A stretch of DNA of 64,000 nucleotides, taken from positions 38,544,617 to 38,608,616 of the forward strand of contig NC_080421.1 of assembly GCF_029873635.1 (NCBI RefSeq), written 5' to 3'. The notes beneath the pieces are model-generated. The model worked only from the letters and a program-made list of their open reading frames with translations, was not told the DNA's origin and searched no databases. Positions 22,540 through 34,199 of this stretch are shown here, in pieces (position 1 is the first letter of the stretch; every line of letters begins with the position of its first letter). Position numbers and translations under genes: made by a program. The DNA is from Malania oleifera. Taxonomy: Eukaryota; Streptophyta; Magnoliopsida; Santalales; Ximeniaceae.

Positions 22540-22956
22540 CCTAAAGACAAAATAAAAAAAAAAGCTTATAATCCCTCATTTATCATAACTAAAACAAGTT
22601 TAACACAAAAAGTTACTATAACATATTAGTTCTAATACATAATTCATTCATACCGTCTTACTACTGAATCCTAATATCAACACCACAACGTGCTCAACCG
22701 ACCTACCATTCCAACTTATGTGCCCCAAATTCCAGTCTCTCAACTCAGAAACGAAACCATTAATGGATTTACCATAATTTTTCAGAAATCGTTCCCCCTG
22801 GAAAAATACAAAAGACCATCAAGGGATTACCGCCTCCAAGTTTCCAGACCATTATTCCTCCTAACCTACCCACTCTTATCCTTATCCTAACTCGAACCTA
22901 TACTCTAGTATTAATTATCCTTAACGTATGCAACACCGTTAGGCTCCGATACCAAC

Positions 22957-25243
22957 TATAACACCCCAAACTCACCAAGTGGGGCCCAAAGGTTACGTGT
23001 TTCAATCACCTGTTTCTGATACCAAACACCACAATCATGCAGCGGAAATAAGATAAACAACCTCTAATTAAATATCAGAGTCTATCTATTTATATCCTAT
23101 AAACAACTACCACCATATATTTATATTACATACCAGTATTTCAAAAACATAAACTATACGTAAGCAGTTTTTACAAACTTCCCAAAATTACCAAAACGCT
23201 ACCCTGTCAGAGCCTTAAGCTCGATCTCTTGATGGCCCTGAAAACATGATCATCCACTAGGGTGAGACATATCTCAGTAAGGAAGAACAAATCACAGTAG
23301 TGTGTGGTAGAGAGTTTAAATATCACAGAACATATATTCATTTGTATTTCACTGTCAAAAATAGTTGAGAAAATGCATCATTAACAACAAAACCATCATC
23401 TGATATCATACTTGCATTCATAAATATCTTTTAATAAGATTAATAATAATAATAATACCTGAGAATAGGAAAGATTACCTGTCTATAAAAGTAGCTTCCT
23501 TCTGCTCTAATACTAATATCAAGGCACTCACCTTACTCAATAAGCCCTTGGGCTATGTATATAGGCAAAATCTCTAAGAATAGGGAAGGTTACCCACCCA
23601 TACAAGTAGCTTCCCTCTACTCTTGTACCAAACTGAAAATACCAGGGCACTCGCCTTTCTCACCAAGCTCTTGGCAGAAAGTTTTACCTTGCCATACATA
23701 TACATATAATTAAATTAACATTCCATTTATCTTATCAGACCACATTCCACACAAGAGAACACTGTCCACACAGGGCTCTTATTTATACAAAATACATTGT
23801 CCACACAGGACTGGTCCACACAAGACTAACATCACACAGAAATACATGGTCCATATAGGACTAACATCTCACAGAAATACACGGTCCACACATGACTATC
23901 ATCTTCATAGAATACATGGTCCACACAGGACTGGTCCACTCAGGACTATCATCTTGACAAAATACATGGTCTACACAGGACTGGTCCACACAGGACTATC
24001 ATCTTCATAGAATACATGGTCCACATGGGACCAACATCACACAGAAACAAATTGTGGCTCACAAAGGCACCACTAACCACTAGTACCAATCCCCATGACC
24101 TACCCGTAGTATATCAGTAGAACAACCTCCTCGGGCCCGCCAATGCTCTACCCAAATATATAATGACAATATACGAACTCCTCAGGTCTGCCAACGTATA
24201 TCATGATTTCATCTAGGCAATATAACAAACTCCTCAGGTTTGCCAACTTTGTATTGTGATACACACGAATAACCACACAAGCTTACCTATATATACACAT
24301 CACATTTTTGTCACGTAGCAATTTCAAGTAGCCAATATTCACAAACAATCATTATTCACCAACAACTGTACTCACAACTAACCAATGTTCACAATCCAAC
24401 AACAAATTTCATCATTCTGTACTCACATTGACTAATTAAATTATGAAAGTTGTATTCCTACCACACAATTTCTTTTCCATACACACACACACACGCACAC
24501 ACGCACACATATGTATATCAGTATTTTTTCCAAAGCTTTCAACCATGTAAATAAATCATACCTAAATATATATAATTTGTATACTCGAGATTACCTTTTT
24601 ATAATTAATAAAAGTCTACTATAATTAATTCCCCTTACCTGTTTTTTTAAATTACACCCATGAAAATCCCAAAATGTTGCCTGCGGCAATCACCTGAACC
24701 CTAATTCAAAAACCCAAGTTTATCAACCCAAATCCTAATAGAATGCAATTTTATCATTCCATAAACCCAATATACTCCATATTAACCATTAAACCAATAT
24801 TTAAAACCTTTAACTCTGTTTTGGGATGGTACCCCAGAACCTCAAACCAAAAATCTGCTCCGTGTAGGTTGCAGAGAATCTTCACAGGAACCCCGTGGTG
24901 GTTCCTGATCATTGAAATAAGGCGTAACGGGGCTAGAATCGAAGGAGGAAGGTAAGGGGGCCATAGGGTTTTGGAGAAGAGGGAGAGAGAAGTTTAATTT
25001 TGATTTAATACAAATGCTCTCGAGATCCTTTTATACTTTCAATACTACAACCAAAACCGCCGACGGTTTTCTTGAACTCTAAGAAAACCGTCGCTAGTTT
25101 TCTCTTTAACCAGATAGAATTTACCATTTGCCTTTTACCCGACTGTGGTTAAAAACCCCAAATCGTTGCCTTTTTCTCCTTAATCAACCCAAAAACTTAT
25201 TTTTTTCATTTCTTTTATTATTTTATTTTCCTGGGTCCTTACA
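22957..25243 (-). repeat. 5' LTR of E (complete)
   Basis: A 2.29 kb LTR. In reverse it starts TGTAAGGACC and ends GGGTGTTATA, next to the primer site. It contains the minisatellite (23740-24060), a (CA)n run (24482-24509), a U3 palindrome block (25055-25170) and the shared block GGTGAGACATATCTCAGTAAGG (as two phrases near 23261-23282). Confidence 0.75.
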
Positions 25244-25446
25244 ATTATAACTATGAAAATTTGAAGTTTATAGCTATTATTAAAAATGTTATAACTACTA
25301 CTACTACTACTACTACTAGTGCACTTCAAGGTTGACTTCAAGTGCACCCACTTCTTTTATATCCTTAAAAAACAACAACTCCAAATGGAGTAGTCTAAGT
25401 TCATCATGAAAGATCCTCATGGGGGATCATTGGGGGTTGTATATTA
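25244..25446. other. Unassigned 200 bp with (ACT)n
   Basis: Host DNA or an unrecognised repeat between element E and solo LTR S1. It contains eight ACT units (25292-25317). No gene is visible. Confidence 0.5.
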
Positions 25447-26389
25447 TGTAACAACCTGAAATTTCCATCCATTTTTTTTTCCTTTTCTATATTAATAAAT
25501 GGGCTCTGAAACCTTACATGAACATAGCTGACGTCCTCATGGCCCAGAGTGGGATCATGGTATCCTGTGCATATCATATAACTCCTAAATAGCAAAAGCA
25601 CATACATATTCAACATATACCAAAATACAATACCATAGTACTATATACCTAACTGTAAACATACGCACACATGTACATAACACTTCCCAAAAAGTCCCAA
25701 AAACACTATGGGCTCCACAGACCAGCCCAAACTCTCCCCAAAAGCTATGTCGACTCAACACCACCTCTACCTCTAAGCCGGCCCTGCTCGCCTCTCTGGA
25801 TTACTTGACATGTTTAATAATTTTGGTGTGAGACATCTCTCAGTAAGGAGAAACGTGTTATCACTAGTGTGTGGCATATGAGTTAGTTGGCAACATATCA
25901 TTTAATTAATGGTGTATACAATATATATTAAGAAAACATCTGTATAATAACACATGCTTATATCATATAAAATATGGAGATTTCTAAGTTTTCTATTCAA
26001 AAGTACTTTTATCTATAATACATAATCTCTTCCTTTTGTGTATACCATACATAGCTATATATCTGTAAACTTCCCCCTGGATGGCTATATGTCATGACTT
26101 ATCGCCTCAAGACTGGGTTGTGTGGCCCAAAGGTGGGGCTAAACACTGGTTGGCCCTCCAGTGCTAGCCTAATTGTATGCATATCAGGATGCCTATTGCA
26201 CGAAAGGCCCACTCCACCTGGTCCATACGCTAGGGAGCTCACAACTCTGCTTAAGGGCACAATCAACTGTACCATACTCTATTTGAGACGTATGGTTGCA
26301 CTGTCTATACTGTAATGCAACGGTACCATACTCTATAAACCGTTGCATTCCATCGGCGTCTGATACTGTATAATAATATTTCTATATAA

Positions 26390-26960
26390 ATCTAGTTGTT
26401 TTACCATGATTCTGTATTTCTGTATTAACCATGATCCTGTATAAACTGTATAGCCATGACGCTATAATAACTGTATATCAATATAATATATGTATATTCT
26501 GTTATTCTGTAACTGTAATTTTTTATTTTGCAAGTCATGGCTCTATATTTTGTATAATCTGTATTTCTGTATATCATGATTCTATATTCTGTATATCATA
26601 GTTCTATATTCTGTATATCATGGTTCTGTATATTTCTGTATAATCATGATAAATAAAAATACTGTATAATCACTCTGTAATATATTGTACAATCATGCTC
26701 TGAGATTTACTACGAAATCATAATTCTATAAAATACTGTATAAGCATGATTCTGTAAAATATTGTATAATCATATAAGCTATATTTTTGTATAATTCTAT
26801 ATATAAAAACTGTATACGCTGTATTTCATCATTCTGGAGGCTATATAATCATGCTTCTGTAAAACTATATAATATATTCTATAATATTCTAGTATTTCTC
26901 AAGCAACGCAATTCAATAAACTCTATATATATGTTTTGTAAAACTGTATAATTTTCATGC
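26390..26960. repeat. Degenerate CTGTATAATCATGATT repeat in S1
   Basis: About 20 imperfect units of 20-30 bp made of 'ctgtat(a)atcatgattctgtat'. It lies in the R/U5 part of the LTR; similar runs are only faint in LTR D (18300-18760). It probably grew by slippage. Confidence 0.65.
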
Positions 26961-27599
26961 TCTAATCAAATACTATATCATACCGATAAAATGTCTAATA
27001 AGGCTTACATAACTTGTATTCCCCTTACCTGGCCATTTAGTTCTAAATACTGCTCATAATTCCATGCATGCAATGTTCATAATTTCTAACTCCCTAAAAT
27101 AACACCCATGTAATTCCTAATCAAACCACTGAATTTACTGTAATAACTATAACATTCACATTTCCCTAACTCCACATATTCATCATTTCTAAACTATAAT
27201 TTACCTGAATTTCTGGAAATATACCCGCTGGGGTCCTCAACCTATATTCGCAAGGTCCCAAAAACACTCTAATCCTAAAAACACAATACCCTAGTTTTAC
27301 TCCACAAAACACCAATATATTCCCATACAACATAGAATCTAAATTCAGATAAGCTTGGTAATACTGAAGATGCCCAAATTATCAACTTACCCTGGTTTTG
27401 GGAATGGTGCCCAAGTTTGCCTAACCAACAGTCTACTCTAGCAGACTTGAAGAGAATCTTCCTAGGAGTAGCGTGGCGGCTTCCGATCGTCGAACCGGCA
27501 AAGAATGAAGCCATAATCGTAGAGAGAAAGGGAGAGAGATGGTTTTAGAGAGAGAAGGGGTTTCTTGCACGAATTACTCGCTAAAAAACCCGAATTAAG

Positions 27600-27808
27600 A
27601 ATATTTATAAACGTGGATTCGTCGACGAGCCACGTCACCTCGTCGATGAGTCCATGAAGGGAGTTTATCAATGAACTTTAACCCTCGTCGATGAACTTCA
27701 GGCTCTGCTAAATCCCCTCTCGGTAAATTCTCATCGACAAGACACGTGTCCACGTCGACGAGCCTAAGAAGGATGCTTGTTAACAAGAACCCTACGTTCG
27801 TCGACGAG
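27600..27808 (-). promoter_or_regulatory. Eight-motif U3 array and TATA box, S1
   Basis: Motifs start at 27620, 27641, 27666, 27686, 27732, 27753, 27778 and 27799 (spacings 21, 25, 20, 46, 21, 25, 21). The central spacer is CCTCTCGGTAAATTCTC (27716-27732), the reverse of GAGAATTTACCGAGAGG. In reverse the TATA box (TATAAATATTC) ends the array at 27600-27610. Confidence 0.75.
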
Positions 27809-27897
27809 ACCCTTTGAGACCCTTTTTTGAAATTTTCCTTTTCCTCTCTTTTCTTTTATTAATTAATTACTATAATTCTTTGGGTCTCTACATATTA

Positions 27898-28382
27898 GCA
27901 TGCCTTTGGGGATCTTGAGGTGAGAAAGATTTTTGTGTGATGCAATGCCTCCTAATAATTCAAGGTTAGGTAATTGAATAAAGTTGAACAATCTGAGTGT
28001 TAAATTGGTTAATTTTGAAGGCTATCTCGAGCTAATCAAGTACTATTAGTTGGACGAGTGTGTAGGCCGTGGTAGTACCCTCTCCTTATATGATTGCACT
28101 TTAGAACTTTACCTAGAGATGCAAACCATTTACTACCAATTTCCTTGGACCTAGGTATAACTTAAAGACCAACAAACTAGTAGTAAGTAATTAAAAATTA
28201 TAACCTCACTTAGGATTTAAACAAAAAAAAAAAAACAATTTAGTGGCGGCTCTGTTGACTTACATTTTGACCTATTTCTCAATCCCATTTTCTACATTTG
28301 ATTTAAGCTTGCCATTTAGTTGAGATGATTTGGAGATTCAACCCACTTTCAAGAGTTGACCCTTTAGGACGTTGCAACAGTT
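27898..28382. other. 485 bp without a recognised feature
   Basis: No open frame or known repeat is evident. An A run of 13 lies near 28222. It may be host DNA that received S1 and copia H. Confidence 0.4.
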
Positions 28383-29021
28383 TGTTGACTTCACTAGGCA
28401 CATTTGAGAGTCAAGTTAGAGCTTGTTGTATTTGTGTGTAGCTTTTATACTTGGTGGAGTTCATAAACAAAGGAAGAAAAGCATATGGTTGAAGTTATTG
28501 GTACTTTGCAACAGGGACTCATCGACAAGTGTACCTCACTTGTCGACAAGGAGATACCGAGAGCCAGAAAATCTCAGACATTTAGTGACTTATCGATGAG
28601 TTGACCTCACTCATCAATGAGTGCTCTCAGGACTGCGAGGAAAATTTCAAATTTTGAATATGAATGTTGTGATGTTGGGGATTTGGAAGGAAGCCTCCGT
28701 GGGGTTATTAAATATACTATTCTAAGTATATTGTTGGGAAAGAGAGGGTGAGAGAAGGAGAGAAGATCATTGTATACCATTGTAGTGTGTATATTTGATT
28801 TTCATAGTGAAACTCTTGCCAATTGCGCCCATGGATGTAAGCCTTGCCAAACCACGTAATTACTGGTGTCATTGTTGTTATTATTGCTTTTTTTATATGT
28901 TGCTATGGTTATGGAAGTATTCTGTATTCACCGTTGATATTGTTGCAAGTGTATGTTTGATCCTTTACAACAATATTATTATTTCATTGTGCATTGTTTG
29001 AAGAGGCATTATTTCACAACA
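28383..29021 (+). repeat. 5' LTR of copia element H (Tork/Tnt1-like)
   Basis: About 640 bp, of normal size for Tork-type copia LTRs. It probably starts TGTTGACTTC and ends TTCACAACA, next to a primer site (TTAGTATCAGAAC, 29023-29035; two G-to-A changes from the standard). The U3 holds a four-motif array with the same spacer as the gypsy LTRs (28520-28622). A TATA-like TTAAATATAC lies near 28708. The left border is an estimate. Confidence 0.65.
28520..28622 (+). promoter_or_regulatory. Four-motif U3 array in copia LTR H
   Basis: Motifs CATCGACAAG (28520), TGTCGACAAG (28541), TATCGATGAG (28591) and CATCAATGAG (28612) have spacings 21, 50 and 21. The wide gap starts with GGAGATACCGAGAG (28550-28563). 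This is the same layout as the centre of the gypsy arrays. Confidence 0.75.
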
Positions 29022-29044
29022 ATTAGTATCAGAACAAAGTTGTA

Positions 29045-30303
29045 ATGGCCTCTGCATTGAAGGATCTTTTTGTGCAACAAGGTTTGGTGAAAGTTTTATA
29101 CATAATTCAACTAGGTAGCGTGGATACAGTGACTTGGAATGAATTAGGAGCAATCATTCGTCTTTGTTTGGCTAATGACGTGTTGTATCACGTCATGGAT
29201 GAGAATTCACTGACATTAGTTTGGCGAAAACTGGAATGTCAATATATGTCTAAGGGTTCGTCAAAATATGAAGTGTAGTGGAGGAAGATTCAGAATGTAG
29301 TGATGGAGATATGCTATGTTTTTCATCGAGTTTGGAGTGCCTCACGGGTGATTCTTGGATTTTAGATACTGGATGTTTTTATCCTAGAAAATGGTTTGAC
29401 ACCTACAGGTCAGTTTATATTGGTTGTATTTTGATGGAAAAAAAATTAGTGTATGCAAAATATTTGTTATGGAAATGTCAAAATTAGAATGTATGATGGT
29501 GTTGTAAAATCCATATGTGATGTAAAGCATGAATCAAGTATAATGAAAAATATTATTTCATTGGGTACTTTATATTGTAATGGATATTGTTACAAGTCTG
29601 AATGTGGAGAAATGAAAGTGTGTGAAGGTGACTCTATAGTGATGAAAGAAGAAAAGGTAGCAAAAAATATCTACGCACTACAAGGTGTTACGGTTGTAGG
29701 TGGATCTACAGCTGTTGAATTTGAGTCAGGTATCTTACGGCATATGCGGTTAAAGCATATGGGTGACTACAAGTATTCAAATGTTTAGGAACCGATAATG
29801 TATATATATTTTGTGTGTTTATTATGAAGGGTCTTGGTGTACTTCATGCAGTGGCTAAGGTAGAGAACCAGACCGGGAGAAAGATTCTCAAGTCAAACAT
29901 TAGGGCTGAGTACGCTAGTTTTGTTCAAGGAGTATTGTGAGCAGGGTAGAAGACTATGTAGGGCTTATAGGGTACTTCTTGGTGAAGTCAGTGAGTATGG
30001 CACGTTTCTCGTATGATCAATCACTAAAGGTATCGCTAGATGGGAAAGTTGCAAGTGAATTGTGGGCATGTTTTGCAGTAGACTACTCGATTATAAGTGG
30101 TTGTCCACTGATGCACTATTCTAGTGATGGAAGATCTAAGCTTGGTATTATGTTTAGACAATTCACTTTTCTGGGGTATAAGAAAGGTGGGTTCAAGCTA
30201 GGTGATCCTGTGGCAAATAAAGGGGTGGTCAAGGACATGGTTTTTGTCAATGAAGCCATGGAGCAGCATACTCAGGTAAAGGAAGAGAAACAGAGAATAA
30301 AGG
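29045..30303 (+). pseudogene. Copia gag-pol remnant (element H, Tork/Tnt1-like)
   Basis: The gag start (ATG 29045) reads like the Tnt1-type capsid: an N-terminal stretch, then IIRLCLANDVLYHVMDE and LECQYMSKG (to 29277). The frame then jumps over the rest of gag and the knuckle to the protease region (SWILDTGC, 29350-29375, with the D-T-G site) and the pre-integrase segment (DGVVKSICDVKH..., 29480-29760). The integrase core is missing; after a gap, its C-terminal side appears (FLGYKKGGFKLGDPVA, 30165-30215). The element is cut off at 30303 by LTR G. Several large deletions and a frameshift near 29460 make it non-functional. Confidence 0.75.
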
Positions 30304-32007
30304 TGTACTCCCAAGAGGGGGGTTAATTGGTGTTAAAGTTTTCTCATGAAACTTTAGTTTAGAATAACCCTTTTCAATTTAATTTGATATAATCACACAA
30401 TCACGTATATATGATATTACAAATTCAACTTTCAGCACTGCAATATATAAATTTTAGAATCATAATTTCTTTTCAATAATGAACAATGATAATATCAATT
30501 TATAATTTTAGAAGATTAATTTTAATTACCTTGCAACTTTACTTCAATGGAAAATTTAATTTCACAAGATTTGTCTCAACTGTGATATTCAGAAACTCAG
30601 TATTTAGATCAATTTTGAATTATCAATCCAACAAAGACAATCAATAAGGTTCCTTGATCAAAATCAGCATTCTAGCAAATCCGCAATATCCAGCAAGTTC
30701 TCAACCATCAAATAAGCATACACACAATTTTATACACTTGCAAGAATGTAAAGAGATTAAGGGAAGAAAAGAGGAACACTGGATTTTTTACAACATTTGG
30801 CCAGCGGCCTACGTCCTTGCCTCAAGCAACGTGCTGTGAAGATTTCCTTTCTAACTTTATTACCAGGTGAAGTAAAGCCTCTCTCCGTTCAAGGTGGAGA
30901 TCCCTCTCTAACGAGAATACCCCTCTTGCTAGGCAACGATCCAACAAAATCCTGAATCATCAAAAAAAAAAAAAACAACAGAAACAAGGAACTACTTTGT
31001 TCGTACAAGTAGTACTCTCAGCTAGAGGATATTTGTATAATTCAAACTCAGTATACTTCAATTAAAATACAATATAGAAGATGAAACTTAGAGAAATATC
31101 ACGAGGGTTCTGATTAAAGAGTGAGGAATTCGTGAAATTGAATCAGAACTTCAACAAGATTTCAGCAATAGCACAATATAGCTTTTAGCAAAATATCAAA
31201 AAGCTTTTAGCAGTGAGATTGCAAAAATACAATTCGTATATGCTTGTATGTCTCTAGTAATTTGTGAAAATATCAAGTATATATAGAGTAGAAAAGTTTT
31301 TTACCATTTTCCCCAAGTTTCCACTTAGTTTGGGAGTCATCAATTTTGGAAACTTTACAAATGCTATTTTAAAGTTATAACATAACCTTAAGTTGACTTA
31401 GGCCCGAGGGTCAGTCACTTGATCTCTTTAAGTTTAGCGTGTTCTGAAAATCCAGTGCTGAGTTAGTTGACTAGACTTTAAAGGGTCAGTCGCCTAATCC
31501 AGTTTTATTTGCTTATAAATAATCAAAACAATATGTCAGTCGCCTGATGTTAAAACCTTAGTTGCGTGTCCTCTTACTACTTCTTAGTTTTTCAACATTT
31601 GGTTTTAAAACTTAGCTTTAGACTTGTAAGACTTATTTGAGGCTTTATGAAAATATTTTCCATGGTATAAAAACAAGTCTCTAAGTTAATGATATTTCCT
31701 TAGAGCTTCAAGCATCCATATTGAAATTGTGAAGTACTTACATGAAACTTTATAAAATAAAACTTTCTAAGCACTAAGTCTTCATGCTTTAACTTCCATT
31801 CTTTGTGTCCATCTTGAACTCTTTCTTCAATAAGCTTTAACTTCATCATTACTTATGTCTTTAAACATTCTCTTCATTCATTCTCTTCAAACACTTGAAC
31901 TTCAATCTCATGATTATATTTGAGCCCTAAAACTTTACTTAAACAACCATGTTAAGTATCCTTGATTTGTTATCATCAAAACGAGATTAAGCCTTCTTAG
32001 GATAACA
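30304..32007 (-). repeat. 3' LTR of copia element G (SIRE-like)
   Basis: A 1.70 kb LTR read in reverse: it starts TGTTATCCTAAG (32007) and ends CTTGGGAGTACA (30304). The purine tract AAAGGGGGAGAT adjoins it in reverse at 32008-32019. It has a U3 array (31389-31547), a TATA box (31274-31283 in reverse, TATATATAC) and the copia block GCCTACGTCCTTGCCTCAAG (30808-30827). Confidence 0.8.
31389..31547 (-). promoter_or_regulatory. U3 array of TCAGTCGCCTGA motifs, LTR G
   Basis: Motifs start at 31389, 31411, 31464, 31486 and 31536, giving spacings 22, 53, 22 and 50. The consensus on the + strand is TTAGTCGACTAA or TCAGTCGCCTGA. In reverse the TATA box follows about 105 bp further on. Confidence 0.7.
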
Positions 32008-32019
32008 ATCTCCCCCTTT

Positions 32020-32639
32020 TGATGATGACAAATAAGGAGCAAAAGTGAGTAAGCCTTAATAAGGCTCCCCCTTACAATAAGCATAATATTAACAAGATGT
32101 GTAGAGGAATGAGATTGCATATCAAATTCCACATTAACTTTCAGCCAATAACATATATCATAATATTTTCATTTATCAAAAATGACTCTCCTTGAATGAA
32201 ATCTATGCCATATTCAATAAAGTTTGAATTTCATTAATGGAGGTAATTTTAAATCATGTATAATGTGAAGCTAATATCATTATATCATCTTAATCTAATA
32301 TCATTATATTATCTCATTAGATTTTCATGCTCATAATTTCAACTTAATTTCTAGTTGCTCAGTTTTGCCTAAAACTTTGCATTATGCTCAATTATGCTTA
32401 ACTTTATGCTCAATTTTGCCCACACTTCTCCCCCTTTTGACATCAATCAAGAAGAGAAAAATAACAAGAATAGCATGGAAATGTTTAAAGCATATAACCA
32501 ACATAATAGCCAAATCACAAAGTGAATCGTCATCATGAATAAGAAGATAGTCAATGAGAACCCAAACATCATGTGAAAACTACAAAAAAAAAAAAAAATG
32601 TCAAATGGAAATATTACAATCCAAGATTGCTCAAGTAAC
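32020..32639 (-). other. 3' untranslated region of element G
   Basis: No open frame is present between the envelope-like ORF and the LTR. A second purine-rich run (reverse of CTCCCCCTTTTGACATC, 32427-32443) resembles an extra polypurine tract, as seen in SIRE-type elements. Confidence 0.5.
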
Positions 32640-33746
32640 GAAAAAAACTACGCTTCATTGTCACCCGATCTTGTCTCCATAGGAGCCTTGCCTCTTGAAG
32701 AAGATGAATAAGCCATATAATTTTCAATTCAACCAAGTCTCTGGTCAATAGAAATATAACTCGATTGTAGAGAGCTAAAACCTATATGTACTTCATCAGA
32801 AAGATCAATCATCTACTGTTGTTAGGAAACAAACCAGGAAGGAGTATCATCTTCTTGAGGAGTAGCTTATTGTGGTTCAGGAGCTTGTCTACATCTCCTA
32901 CCACCTTTGTGAAACCAACCCTTGTCATATTGTTCATACCCCATTTGTTTAATTGTGGTAGATGAAAACATGTCATAATGGGTTTGCTTGATAAACAAGG
33001 TGGATGGTGTGGTTACTCCAAGATGGCCAAAGATGAGATTTAGAAGTCCTCCATATGGAAGAATTACTCTATGAGCTTCTTCTCTCGAAATCTTCCATTT
33101 CAGGATTTAGTTTGGCAAGTCAAACTTCTTCCCCTTTAGTAGGCACAAAGCAATCAAGATAGGAGACATGATTATGTGATCCTATCCTAGGCAAGATATT
33201 GTAAGTGATTAGTTTTTGTAGGATTTGAGCCTGCAAGTTCAGTTGACTATAAAGTGGAGGATGACCAAAGTAGACAAGGTCTGTAGTCATAACCATAGGT
33301 AGAAATTCCTCAGGGGTGAAATCTTGAGCCATAATCCATGATTGGCCAAGAGATGGACACTAAAACTCTCCCGCTTGAATTCTTATAACAACAACTAAGG
33401 TTTGGGGAGTAATTGCAAATGATTTTTCCATGATCTAAGTCGAGGTCACAGTGTCCCCTTTTATCATATTTGCATAAAAAATCGTAACCAAATTTGAATA
33501 CATTCCTTTTGCTTGATATGTGATAAACTTTTCCCAACCTAAAGCTTTGAACATAGGAAAAATAGCTGGAAAATCCTCTTTAAAAAATGCAATGTCTAGA
33601 ACCTTACTGAATATGGGTTCAGTAGCACGAATATGGTCCCGATAAAGTTGCTTGGCGTGGGGTGTCACTAGCCATCGCTCCATGCTATTGCTACCATCTT
33701 TCCTAGAGGTAGAACCTTGATTCATTGTGGTTTTCGTTCTTGGCAT
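32640..33746 (-). pseudogene. Envelope-like / plant transposon ORF of element G
   Basis: A third ORF between pol and the 3' LTR, as in SIRE-type copia elements where it is called envelope-like. It starts at the ATG 33746 (MPRTKTT). The first 100 codons are open and include ALGWEKFITYQAKGMYSN and NLVTIFYANM, wording I associate with the 'putative plant transposon protein' domain. A second open stretch (33332-33120) continues after a frame change. Stops occur near 33362, 33095 and several times from 32880 to 32740. No signal peptide or membrane segment is evident in the open parts, so a true envelope role is unproven. It has its own array and TATA box upstream (33936-34134). Confidence 0.6.
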
Positions 33747-33935
33747 GACTTTGGAGAAAAATGAACGGTGAAATCCTTAAAAATAAGGTGGGAAAGAAGT
33801 AGGAAGATGTATTTTAAGGTTTAACCGGAAGGTTTTTCGTGTGGGAACACTTATGGATGATGGCGAAAGGGTTTAGAAGAGAAGAAGGGTTAGTAGACTG
33901 AGGAGTGAATATTTAGGGTTTTTACTAACAGTTAA

Positions 33936-34134
33936 TATATATACTTCCGCGTGTCAATCAACTGTGCTCAAAGATTCAGTCGCCTGACTTGTGCTTTGCT
34001 TTGAAATTTTGCACACCAGTAGTGTGTTAGTCGACTATGCCTTAAGAAGTTAGTCGACTAATGAGCCTGATATTGAAAAACTTAGTAAGTCAGAAAGTGA
34101 TTAGTCGACTGAGGGTAAGTTGTTAGTCGCCTGA
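33936..34134 (-). promoter_or_regulatory. Internal promoter-like array ahead of the envelope-like ORF
   Basis: Six palindromes start at 33954, 33976, 34027, 34050, 34101 and 34123 (spacings 22, 51, 23, 51, 22). Three have a perfect TTAGTCGACT core. In reverse a TATA box (TATATATA, 33936-33943) follows within 15 bp, then a CT-rich leader of about 190 nt, then the ATG at 33746. No LTR boundary lies here, so this is inside the element. Confidence 0.7.
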
Positions 34135-34199
34135 CTTGCAGTATTTTGACTTTTTTCCTAATTCAAACACTCATCCAATTTCCTTTTCAAATTACTTCT

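Larger units (their letters stand above)
19643..25243 (-). mobile_element. Gag-only gypsy element E (reverse strand)
   Basis: Two related LTRs (19643-21318, truncated; 22957-25243, complete) flank an internal region of only 1.64 kb. A tRNA-Met-like primer site (TTGGTATCGGAGCC in reverse, 22942-22955) and a purine tract (21319-21330 in reverse) are present. The interior encodes gag and a degenerate zinc knuckle and then goes straight to the 3' tail, without protease, RT or integrase. Such gag-only, non-autonomous elements are known in plants as TR-GAG types. The left LTR lacks its outer 690 bp where LTR D abuts it. Confidence 0.75.
25447..27892 (-). repeat. Solo gypsy LTR S1 (reverse strand)
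   Basis: A single LTR of 2.45 kb (reverse: TGTAGAGACCC... to ...GGTTGTTACA) flanked by a perfect 5-bp target duplication TATTA (25442-25446 and 27893-27897). No internal sequence is attached, so it arose by recombination between two LTRs. The start resembles LTR D. It contains the eight-motif array (27620-27808), a TATA box (27600-27610 in reverse), and a long degenerate repeat of TGTATAATCATGATTCTG-like units (26390-26960). Confidence 0.9.
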
